From Nicotiana tabacum (Eukaryota > Streptophyta > Magnoliopsida > Solanales > Solanaceae): a stretch of DNA of 64,000 nucleotides. The notes beneath the pieces are model-generated. The model was not told the DNA's origin, did not search any database, and saw only the letters and a program-made list of their open reading frames with translations. Where the stretch lies: assembly GCF_000715075.1 (NCBI RefSeq), contig NC_134094.1, positions 81,979,120 to 82,043,119 of the forward strand, in the 5' to 3' direction. How positions within the stretch are numbered: position 1 is the stretch's first letter; each line of letters starts with the position of its first letter. Position numbers and translations under genes: made by a program. This document shows, one piece after another, positions 11,454-22,027 of this stretch.

Positions 11454-13771
11454 TGTAACAATCCGATCAGTCATTTTTCTTTCTAGAAATCTATTCCCCC
11501 TATTTAAGACTTCCCGTGTGTGCTTTTTCTGTTTTATGACTTGCGGGGATGGTTGGTTTGCTTTCGGAATGGTTCAAGTTGAATTCAGAACATTTAGTTC
11601 CATGGTAGTGGACTAGATGACGAAGTTTGACTTAAATCAACACTTTGAGTAAACGACCTCGGAACAGGATTTGAAGGTTCTAATAGGTCCATGTGGTGAT
11701 TTTGGACTTGGGAGTATATTCGAATCGAGTTTTGGGTGATTCAGTTCTTATTGTTGGAAATTGGCATTTTGAAGGTTTTATATTTTGTGAAGTTTGACTT
11801 GGAGTGTACTTTGGTGATATCATATCTCATTCGGTATTCGGAGCCTGGGGGATAGGTTTGTATTATCATATCGTACTTGTGTGTGAAATTTGATTCAATT
11901 CCGAGTTGTCTAAGTATGATTCATCGCATTAAGAGTTATTTAAAAGAAACCAGAAGTTTGGAAGATTGATTAATTTGGTTTAGGGTGAGATTTCGTGGTT
12001 GTGATGTTATTTTATGTGTTTCGAGGCCTTGAGTAGGTCTGTATTATCGTTTTTGACTTGTTGGTATGATTGTATGGGATCCCCGATGGCTCGAGTGAGC
12101 TTTGGACCACCCGGAGAATGTTCCAAGTTGGCATATTTTTGTTGGTGCTGGTGTGCTTCGCGATCGCGAAGAAGAAATTTGGAGGGGCAGTTGCTGCTCT
12201 TCGCGAAAGCGAAGAAGGAACCACAAACACGGGGAGGACCTAACTGCTCTTTACAAAAGCAAATGAGCCTAGGTGAACGCGAAGAAGGAAGAGGAAGGGG
12301 TTGGCCGACTTTGGCCTTCGAGAAAGCGGTAGGGCAGAGTGAGAATACAAAGGGTTGGGAGGCACTAACCTTCGCGAACGCGGTTGGGGCCCGTGAGCCA
12401 GAAGGGAAAGGACTGGGCGGGGGCAGCGTTGGCCTTTACGATCGCAAGGGTGCTTTCGAAATTACGATGAAGGATGCATGGGCAGATTATAAGACTCATT
12501 TCGGGACATAGGCTCACTTTATTACATTCTCTCTTGGCTTGGGCGATTTTGGGGCTTCTTGAAGAGCTATTTTCATCAATCTTCACTAGGTAAGTGATTT
12601 CTACTTTGTGAGAGAAATACATGGATTACGTGTGGATTTTAACATAGAAATTAGTAGGAATTGTGGGGGTTTGGTTGAAAAAAACTAGAATTGGTAAAAA
12701 TGGAATTTGACCACAAATTTGGGCATGAAAATTGAAATAAATTATATATTTGAGTTCATGATGCTATGGGTAATATTTATCTTCAAAAGTTTCTAGAATC
12801 AAGGCGTGTGGGCCCGTTGTTGACTTTTTGAGTGATGTCGGGAATTGATTCTAATTGTTAGACTATGAGTTCTTGAGTATATTTTGATTATTTTGCTCGT
12901 TCTTTTGGCTAGTTTCGAGTTTCTCGGCATCAATTTGAGGTGTTAGTGAATTGTTGGAGCCGAGTATTGAATTTGGGAGTAAGATAAGTCTCTTGCCTAA
13001 TCTTGTAAGAGAAAAATTTTCCCCGTAGGTATTTTATTTGTCATGTGTTACGTGTTGTGGGAGCTTTGTACGTACGAGGTAATGACTTAAACTTACATCA
13101 TGCATTAATTGTACTACTTGTATTAATCTTGCATGTTTAATTACTTGAATTCATAACTGAGTTTGAGACAAGAATATACGTAATTGACCAAGCCTTGTTA
13201 CTTTAAGTTTTGGGGGGGATTGGATAATTGATTATCTGTAAGATTATGCTTTATCTTACATTCATATCCTCGTGTTATGCTCATATGATCTGTAGTTTCA
13301 TGATTTTTTGACTCGCATGTATTTCCACGAGTTGAGCTAGTGATCGTTGAAAGTTCCATTACTCTTATGGGTTAGGCCGTTCGCCTCGGCAGTATTATGA
13401 AATATTCTTATGAGAGAAGGTCGTACGCCCTGGAAGTATTATGAGATGCATATGTGTATCGGTCCCTACGACCTCGGCAGTATCATGTAACATCATTCTT
13501 ATGGGATCAGACCATTCGCCTCGGTAGAATCGTACGTAATATTCGATAGGGAGTTAGGGCATATATAAGTTTTCCTGACTTGAGATTTGACATTGCACCT
13601 GATGTAGGTTATCTTTGTTTGATTCGAGGCAGTACATGGTATTTGATAATTTCGTAATTATTCTTGTGTTGAGAATCATGTTATTCATATTTGCATGTTT
13701 TGTTGCTACTTGTTATGCTTCATACATGTCTACTTTTATGTACATTGTTATTGGACTAGTAGTAAGTGTCG
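11454..13771 (+). repeat. Element D 3' LTR, left part
   Basis: It begins TGTAACAATCCGATCAG after the PPT and is interrupted at 13771 by element B, whose target duplication TGTCG (13767-13771) is the last LTR sequence here. It includes a CGCGAACGCG-like palindromic cluster (about 12155-12460) and loosely repeated units containing CGCCTCGGCAGTATTATG (about 13370-13530). Open frames at 12014-12511 fall in the palindromic cluster and are not taken as genes. Confidence 0.8.
13767..13771. other. Target-site duplication, left copy (TGTCG)
   Basis: TGTCG immediately precedes the element B 5' LTR and is repeated exactly at 25025-25029 after its 3' LTR. Confidence 0.9.
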
Positions 13772-16700
13772 TGTGATGACCCAAAATATCATCTTTAAAT
13801 TTGATAATTAATTCTGTGTTCTAAGACCTTGAAAAATACTATTTATCACTCCTCGACTTGCGTGCACAGTCCGTACAATTTTCCGGAAAGTTTTTATGTG
13901 AAAAATGGATTAAAATGTGAAATAGAGCTTTAAAACTCAATTGAGTTGACTTTTGTCAACATTTTGAGTAAGCGGACTCGGATCAGTGTTTTGACAGTTC
14001 CAGTAGGTCCGTATCATGATTTGGGACTTGGGCGTATGTCCGGAATCGAATTCCGAGGTGCCTAGCCCGAGATATGGAATTTTGATGAAAAGTTAAAAGT
14101 TTGAAAGCTTAATGATTTTTAAGAATTTACTGATGTTGGATTTATTGATACCGGGTCCTTATTTTGGTTTCGGAGCCCGGTATAGGTCCACTATAATATT
14201 TATGACTTGTCTGCCGAATTTGGTGAGAATAGGAGTTGATTTGACGTGATTCGGACGTTCGGTCGTAAAAATATAAGTTTTAAAGTTTTCTTAAAAATTT
14301 CCTTTGATTTGGTGTCTGATTCGTAGTTCTATGTGTTATTTTGGCAATCTGATCGCGCGAGCAATTTCGTATGATGTTTTAGGACTTATGTGCATATGTG
14401 GTTTGGAACCCCGAGGGCTCTGGTGTAATTCGGATCAGGATCGGCGCATTTTGGAACCATGAAACTGCTGAACCTGCTGCAACTGGTTTCCATCTGTGTG
14501 ATTGCGTGACTGTGTCCGCGATCACGAAAGCTTAATGGTCACTGATAAAATTTGTGCTATGCGATCAAATATTGAGGTCCGCGATCGCACAGTGACAGCA
14601 GGCAAAGCACCGTGAACATGAGGGCCAAGCCGCGTTCGCGTAGAAGGAATGAGGCAGAAGATGAAGCACAAAATTTGTGCTATGCGATCGCACAAGGTCG
14701 TCCGCGATCGCGGAAGGCTGAGAAGCTGTGCTTCGTGTTCGCATAAGCCCTTACGTGTTCGCGTAGAGCAAAAAGCTGGGCAGCCAAAATGTGCTTCGTG
14801 ATCGCGAATCCATTCCCTCGATCGCGAAGAGTAAAATGAACCTCGGCAAAAGTTATTCTATGCGATCGCGAACGAATTCCCGCGATCGCGGTGAGTAAAA
14901 ATTTGAAAATACAGAACTTAAGTTCTGGAAATGAGATTTCGACCCATTTTCAATCATTTCCAATTTTTGAGCTCGGGTAAGGTGATTCTTGGGCGATTTT
15001 CACAAAAAAACATTGGGGTAAGTGTTCTTTATCCTATATTAATTATATTTCATGATTCAGTACCCATTTACATCATGAATCCGTAAATTTATGGAAGAAA
15101 AATCAGATTTTTATAAAATCTTCCAAAAATAAAAATTTAAGATTTTAAGGTCCATTTGACATCGGAATTGGATAATTTTTATATCGTTGGACTCGTCTCG
15201 AAATGAGTGTTCGGATTTCGTATGTTTTTCCGAGATTTGAGACGTGGGTCCATTGTCGAATATTTTAATAAATTTCGGATTTTTATCTGGAAAATTAGTA
15301 AATTCATATGGAATTAATTCCTATGATTCGTATTGAGTATATTGAATTGTTTATGAATAGATTTGAAGCTTTTGGAGACAAATTTAAAAGGAAAAGCTGT
15401 GGTCGAGTAATTGATTGGAATTTGCAAAGCGAGGCAAGTGTTGTGGTTAACCTTGACTTGAGAGAATAGAACCCTTAAACTATTTGTTATGTGAAATGCA
15501 TATGAACAACGTATAGGCGAGGTGACGAGTGTCTATATATTGTCAAATTAATTGTTTGCATAATTATTTGAAAATCATAAATTTTTCTAAGGCACGAATT
15601 AAATGTTTTAATAATTATTTCTTTCTTATTCTTTGACAAATATTAATTCTTGAATTCCTGCAATAATTGTTACATACTATGTGATTTATGTGTATTAATT
15701 GCTACTTGACATTTAGCATATTAAATATTAAACTGCCAATTTTTTCCCTGATTTCCTTAATAAATTTCTATTTGTCATTGTTTGTTTCATAATTAAATCA
15801 TAATTATTGTATGCTTGTTGTCTTAAAATTTTGTATTAATTATTGCATTTATTGGGGCAATTTCTTCTATAAGAATTGATAATGGATATATTGGAGAAGC
15901 GGGTTACACGCCACAACAGAATTGATTAAAATGAACATATTGGGGGATCGGGTTGCATGCCGCAACAGATTTATTAAAAGTCCATATTGGGGGATCAGGT
16001 TGCACGCCGCAACAGACTTATTAAAAAGTCTATTTTGGGAGATTGGATTGCACGCCACAATAGACTTATTTAAAAGTCTATATATATACTTGATTAAAAT
16101 AAATATTAGAGGATTGAAAATGAATATATTGTGGAAGCATTTTGCACGGTGCAACGGAAATTGGTTGAAATAATAATTGGTTATGACTGCTGAGTTGGCT
16201 TCAACTATTATAAATGAGTTACCTGATTTATTTCTATTATTTGTTGTTGTTACTAATATTGCGTACAAGTTAATATAAGTGACCCGCCTTAGCTTCGTCA
16301 CTACTTCGTCGAGGTTAGGCTCAGCACTTACCAGTACATGGGGTCGGTTGTACTGATACTACACTCTGCACTTCTTGTGCAGATTTTGGAGTTGGTCCCA
16401 GTGTCACACCATAGACTTGCTCGGATTTCAGCTACCAGAGGAGACTTGAGGTATAACTGCACAGCATCCGCAATTCTGAAGTCCCCGTCTACTTTACTTT
16501 AGCTGTGTGTTTGTTTCCAGACAGCTTTATTTTGTTCAGACCTTTATTTGTATTATTCTAGAAGCTCGTGCACTTGTGACACCAGTTTTGTGACGGTATT
16601 TAGACACCGCTATTATTATGGATTTTTTACTACATTTCAGACTTTGCTTCCGCATTTGTTTCTTTGATATTAATAAATTTAAAAATTATTTTAAAATGGA

Positions 16701-16785
16701 TAATATTTTTCTAACGTTGGCTTGCCTAGCAAGTAAAATGGTAGATGCCATCACGGTCCGAAGGTGGGAATTTCGGGTCGTGACA
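13772..16785 (+). repeat. Element B 5' LTR
   Basis: It starts TGTGATGACCCAAAATATC and ends TTTCGGGTCGTGACA, 3014 bp. It contains a cluster of GCGATCGC palindromes (about 14500-14900). It also holds about four tandem units of roughly 56 bp (about 15885-16090), each with GGGGGATCGGGTTGCACGCC-like sequence and a small inverted repeat AGACTT...AAGTCT. Frames at 15867-16301 are read from these repeats and are not genes. Confidence 0.93.
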
Positions 16786-16787
16786 GT

Positions 16788-16799
16788 TGGTAACAGAGC
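16788..16799 (+). other. Primer binding site of element B
   Basis: TGGTAACAGAGC lies two bases inside the 5' LTR end. It differs at one base from TGGTATCAGAGC, the sequence complementary to the 3' end of initiator Met tRNA used by many plant gypsy and copia elements. Confidence 0.85.
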
Positions 16800-16986
16800 A
16801 CTAGGTTATATAGGTCTCACGAGTCACGAGCAAGCTTAGTAGACTCTGAAGGATCGGTACAGAGACATCTATACTTATCTCTCAGAGGCTATGAAGTTTA
16901 GGAATAATATCACTTCTTTCTTATTCTGTCGTGCGAATTTATTCTATCATCGATGATTGAACCATTCTACTCTTATTCTCTCGCAG

Positions 16987-18530
16987 ATGGTGGGAACATG
17001 TAATACATCTACCGATGGACAGGGACCAGAGCCCCTGGTGGCAACTATGGCCAGGGGTAAAGGTCGAGGCCGAGGCAGAAGCAGAGGTAGAGCTCAGTTT
17101 AGAGCTCGAGCAGCTGCACCTGTTGTAGAACCTCAGGTGGATCTTCAGGAGGAGGTTCCAGTTCAGAATGTACCGGTTGGACCAGTTCAGGTCCCATAAG
17201 GATTCATAGTCACTCCAGTGCTTCAGGACGCTCTAGTCTGTTTGGTGAGTCTTATGGAGGGCGTGGCCCAGAATGGTACATTTCCAGTGGCACCAGCCAT
17301 TTCACAGGCTGGGGGAGGAGCACAAACTCCCACTACTTTCACTCCGGAGCAGATGACTCCCCAAAATCAGGCTCCAGCAGCCCTGCCAATTGGGGTAGTT
17401 CAGCCAGTTGTTGCGGCACAGACCGGTGATAGGCCCGCCATGTCTTTTGAGGCCTTATTGAGACTGGATAAGTTTACTAAGCTCTTTCCAGTTCACTTTA
17501 GTGGTACACCTCCTGAGTACCCACAAGATTATCTTGGCCGCTGCCACGAGGTGCTGCAGAACATGGGTATAGTTGAGACCAATGGGGTTGATTTTGCTAT
17601 ATTTCAGATCACGGGTTCCGCCAAGAGGTGGTGGAGAGATTATACATTGGCCAGACCAGTCGATCCGCATCGCCTGCACTTACCTAAGAGTAGTTCTCTC
17701 AGCTATTTCTGGAGAAGTTCCTTCCTATCACACTGAGAGAGGATTACCACAAGCAATTTGAGCGTCTACAGTAGGGCAGTATGACTGCTACTCAGTATGA
17801 GTCCCGTTTTGTGGATTTGGCTCATCATGCTCTTCTTTTACTACCTATTGAAGGAGATAGAGTGAGGAGGTTTATTGAGGGACTCACTCACCCTATCAGA
17901 TGGCCAAGGAGACCAAAAGTGAGGTTTCTTTTTAGGCGGATGCTAATGTCGCGAGGAGGATCGAGATGGTTCTTGAACAGGAGAGAGGGCGGAGGTCTGA
18001 TAAGATGCCTCGTCAGTTTGGTAGTTTTAGTGGTGCCTCGTCTGGAGGAAGGGGTAATTTTGGTAGGGGTCATCCTCCCAGACCGTTTCATTCAGCACTT
18101 CATTCATCTCCCGGTGCTTCAGGGAGTCACGGTCTTATTATACCTTACTATGGGCAGCCAGCATTTAGTGCACATTCATCTCCTATCAGTGCACCACCAC
18201 TCCGGAGCTACTACAACGGTTATCCGGACCATTCAGGTCAGCTTCAGCTTCAGCAGCCACGACATCAGGATGGGTGTTATGAGTGTGAGAACATTGGTCA
18301 CATCAGGAGGTATTTCCCTAGGTTGGCGAGTAACAGATTTCGGCAGGATTCTCGTGCCATCATACCGGCATTGGTTGCTTCACCGCCTGCTCAGCCAGCT
18401 AGAGATAAGGGTCAGGCAGCTAGAGGTAGAGGTCAGGACATTAGAGGTGGAGGTCAGACCATTAGAGGTAGAGGCCAGGCAGTTAGAGTCCGTCCCAGAG
18501 ACGCAGTTCAGAGTGGTGGGGCTCAGTCCC
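16987..18530 (+). pseudogene. gag of element B (broken)
   Basis: The start ATG at 16987 follows the PBS by about 190 bp. The N-terminus is rich in G-R (GKGRGRGRSRGRA). The frame meets TAA at 17197-17199, continues in the same frame to about 17665, then shifts. The retrotransposon gag domain continues in other frames through 17690-17960 (FLPITLREDYHKQFERL, with another stop, then TQYESRFVDLAHHALLLL), and a last shift near 17930 leads into the long frame at 17966-19666. The zinc knuckle at about 18275-18320 reads [15 protein letters not shown]: the fourth ligand Cys of C-X2-C-X4-H-X4-C is Phe. Capsid function is therefore lost in at least four ways. Confidence 0.85.
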
Positions 18531-19994
18531 AATTTTATGCTTTTCCAGCTAGGCCTGAGGCCGAGTCATCTGATGCTGTGATTACAGGTATTATTCCAGT
18601 TTGCCATAGAGATGCTTCACTTCTATTTGATCCAGGATCTACTTATTCCTATGTGTCCCCCTATTTTGCTTCATATTTGATTGTGCCTTGTGATCCTCTA
18701 AGTACTTCTGGGTGTGTATCTACCCCGGTGGGAGACTCTGTCATAGTAGATCATGTCTATCATTCGTGTGTGGTTACTATTGGTAGTCTTGAGACTAGTG
18801 TGGATCTTCTACTTCTTGATATGGTAGATTTTGATGTCATCTTGTGTATGGATTGGTTGTCACCTTATCATGCTATATTGGATTGTCATGCCAAGACAGT
18901 GACCCTAGCCATGCCAGGGTTACCTCGGTTAGAGTGGAAAGGAACTCCTGGTCATTCTGCCAGCAGGGTTATTTCTTATATGAAAGCTCGACGTATGGTA
19001 GAGAAAGGGTGTCTAGCCTATTTGGCTAATATTCATGATCTCAGTGCGGATGTTCCTTCTATGGAATCAGTACCAGTTGTTCGTGAATTTCCAAAAGTAT
19101 TTCCTGTAGATTTACCGGGGATGCCACCCGACAGAGATATTGACTTCTCTATTGATTTGGCTCTGGGCACTCAGCCCATTTCTATTTCACCATACTATAT
19201 GGCCCCGCCGGAGTTGAAAGAATTGAAGGAGCAGTTACAAGGCTTGCTTGATCAGGGATTCATAAGACCCAGTGTCTCGCCCTGGGGTGCACCAGTATTA
19301 TTTGTAAAGAAGAAAGATGGTTCTATGCGGATGTGTATAGATTATCGGCAGTTGAATAAGGCCACTATCAAAAACAAATATCGACTATCAAGAATTGATG
19401 ACTTGTTTGATCAGCTTCAGGGTACCAAGGTATATTCGAAGATTGATTTGAGGTCTGGGTACCATCAGTTGAAGATTAGGGCATCCGATGTCCCTAAGAC
19501 AGCTTTACGGACTCAGTATGGGCATTACGAATTCCTAGTGATGTCATTTGGGTTGACAAATGCTCCAGCAGTATTTATGGATTTGATGAATCGGGTGTTC
19601 AAGCCCTATTTGGATTCTTTTGTGGTTGTATTCATTGATGATATCTTGATTTACTCCAGCAGTTGAGAGGAGCATGAGCAGCATCTTCGGTCATACTTTG
19701 AGGAATAATCAGTTATATGCCATATTTTGAAAATATGAGTTTTTGTTGGACTCAGTTGCCTTTTTGGGGCATGTTGTATTAGCAGAAGGCATAAAGGTGG
19801 ACCCTAAGAAGATAGAGGCTGTTCAGAATTGGCCTAGACCTACTTCAGTTACAAAGATCCAGAGTTTCCTGGGTTTGGCAGGGTACTATCGTCGGTTCGT
19901 GGAAGGGTTTTCATCTATAGCAAGCCCATTGACCAGACTGACCCAGAAAGGTGTCCCATTCAGATGGTCAGACGAGTGTGAGTTGAGCTTTTAG
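18531..19994 (+). pseudogene. Protease - reverse transcriptase of element B
   Basis: This is part of a 566-codon frame (17966-19666) plus a second frame at 19743-19994. The protease segment has [17 protein letters not shown], typical of Tekay-like elements. RT follows with [27 protein letters not shown] and [12 protein letters not shown]; the two catalytic Asp codons lie at 19637-19642 and are intact. A TGA at 19664-19666 ends the frame just after the catalytic box, where related elements continue REEHEQHLR. It could have arisen from CGA by C-to-T change. The next about 75 bp contain further stops, then the connection region resumes ([15 protein letters not shown]). Confidence 0.88.
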
Positions 19995-20629
19995 AAGCTC
20001 AAGACTGCTTTGACTACGGCGCTAGTGTTGGTATTACCCACAGGTTCAGGATCATATACGGTATATTGTGACGCATCTCACATTGGGCTTAGTGCAGTAT
20101 TAATGCAAGATGGCAAGGTAATTGCATATGCGTCACGGCAATTAAAAGTTCACGAGAAGAATTATCCTGTTCATGACTTAGAATTGGCAGCCATTGTTCA
20201 TGCGCTGAAGATTTGGAGGCATTACCTCTACGGTGTCTCGTGTGAGATATTTACTGATCATCGTAGCCTTCAGTATCTGTTTAAACAAAAAGATCTAAAT
20301 TTGAGGCAGAGAAGATGGTTGGAGTTGTTGAAAGACTATGATATCACCAGTATCACCCCGGAAAGGCCAATGTGGTGGCCGATGCTTTGAGTAGAAAGGC
20401 TGTGAGTGTGGGCAGTCTTGAGTATAATTCGGTTGGTGAGAGGCCATTAGCTGCAGATGTTCAGACTTTGGCTAATCAGTTCGTGAGGTTAGATATTTCA
20501 GAACCCAGTCGAGTTCTGGCTTGCATAGCCGCTCGGTCTTCTTTATATGAGCGTATCAGAGAGAGGCAGTATGATGATCCTCATTTACTTGTACTTAAGG
20601 ACACGGTGCGGCACGGTGATGCTAAATAG
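19995..20629 (+). pseudogene. RNase H and integrase N-terminal linker of element B
   Basis: The Ty3-type RNase H begins with [16 protein letters not shown] and continues with [20 protein letters not shown] and [19 protein letters not shown] at 19992-19994 and a frameshift near 20355 break it; the continuation in another frame (20372-20629) gives [21 protein letters not shown] sequence. It ends at TAG 20627-20629, after which the zinc-binding region resumes in a third frame. The order matches pol of chromoviruses. Confidence 0.85.
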
Positions 20630-21990
20630 GTTGATATGGGGGAAGATGGAGTTCTACGGAATGCAGGGTCGTATTTGTGTGCCTAATGTGGATGTGCTTC
20701 GTGAATTAATTCTTGAAGAAGCACACAGTTCCAGGTATTCTATTCATCCAGGTACTGCCAAAATGTATCAAGATTTGTGGCAACATTATTGGTGGAGGAG
20801 AATGAAAAAGGATATAGTTGCACATGTAGCTCGGTGTCTGAATTGTTAGCAAGTTAAGTACGAGCATCAGAGACCTGGTGGTTTGCTTCAGAAGTTAGAA
20901 ATTCCTGAGTGGAAGTGGGAGCGTATCACTATGGATTTTATTGTTGGACTCCCACGGACTCAGAGAAAATTTGATGCAGTTTGGGTCATTGTGGACAGGT
21001 TGACCAAGTCAGCACATTTTATTCCAGTGGCAGTTACCTATTCTTTAGAGAGGTTAGCAGAAATTTACATTCGTGAGATTGTCCGCCTTCACGGTGTGCC
21101 CGTGTCTATTATTTCAGATCGAGGTACGCAGTTTACCTTACACTTCTGGAGGGCTCTACAACGTAAGTTAGGCACACGGGTTGAGTTGAGTACAGTATTT
21201 CATCGACAGACAGACAGACAGTCAGAGCGCACCATTCAGATATTGGAAGATATGCTCTGCGCTTGTGTTATAGACTTTGGAGGTTCTTGGGATCAATTCC
21301 TGCCACTTGCGGAGTTTGCTTATAATAATGGCTACCAGTCGAGCATTCAGATGGCTCCATATGAGGCATTATACAGAAGTCCATGTTGTTCGGCAGTTGG
21401 CTTCTTTGAACCGGGAGAGGCTCGGTTGTTGGGTAACGCTTTGGTACAGGATGCCTTGGATAAGGTCAAGATTATTCAGGATCGACTTCGCATAACTCAG
21501 TCTAGCCAAAAGAGTTATGCCGACCGTAAAGTTTGTGATATTGCATTCATGGTTGGAGAAAGAATATTGCTTCGGGTTTCACCTATGAAAGGTATAATGA
21601 GGTTCAGAAAGAAGGGCAAGTTGAGCCATAGGTATATTAGACCCTTTGAAATTCTTGAAAGGGTGGGTGAAGTAGCCTACATGCTTGCATTACCACCTAG
21701 TTTATCAGCGGTTCATCTGGTGTTCCATGTGTCTATGATCCGAAAATATTATGGTGATCCGTTCCATGTGTTAGATTTCAGCTCAGTCCAATTGGACAAA
21801 GATTTGACTTACGAGGAGGAGCCAGTGGCTATTCTAGCCCGGCAGGTCCGACAGTTGAGGTCTAAGAGTTATCCTTCAATTCGAGTGTGATGGAGAGGTA
21901 AGCCGGTAGAGGCATCAACCTGGGAGTCTGAGTTAGACATGCAGAGTAAATATCCACACTTATTCACCAGCTCAGGTACGTTTTCTAAAT
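20547..21990 (+). pseudogene. Integrase with C-terminal chromodomain of element B
   Basis: The zinc-binding N-terminus (IHPGTAKMYQDLWQ ... CLNC) lies at 20547-20849, where a TAG replaces the residue after CLNC. The main frame 20883-21890 carries the D,D,E core: ITMDFIVGLP, IISDRGTQF and QSERTIQILEDML supply the catalytic residues. The core is followed by the basic post-core segment ending VFHVSMIRKYY. The chromodomain begins at EEEPVAILARQVRQL, is broken by TGA at 21888-21890, and continues in frame with WRGKPVEASTWESELDM. Chromodomains of such integrases are thought to bind histone marks and steer insertion to heterochromatin. Apart from these two stops the region is nearly intact. Confidence 0.9.
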
Positions 21991-22015
21991 TCGTTCGAGG
22001 ACGAACGTTTGTTTT

Positions 22016-22027
22016 AGAGGTGGAGAT
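22016..22027 (+). other. Polypurine tract of element B
   Basis: AGAGGTGGAGAT lies directly before the 3' LTR start at 22028. It is the expected primer for plus-strand DNA synthesis. Confidence 0.85.

Noticed and set aside
12014..12511. 165-codon ORF in an LTR
   Set aside because: It runs through the CpG-palindrome cluster of element D's 3' LTR; overlapping frames are open on the other strand too, and no domain is visible.
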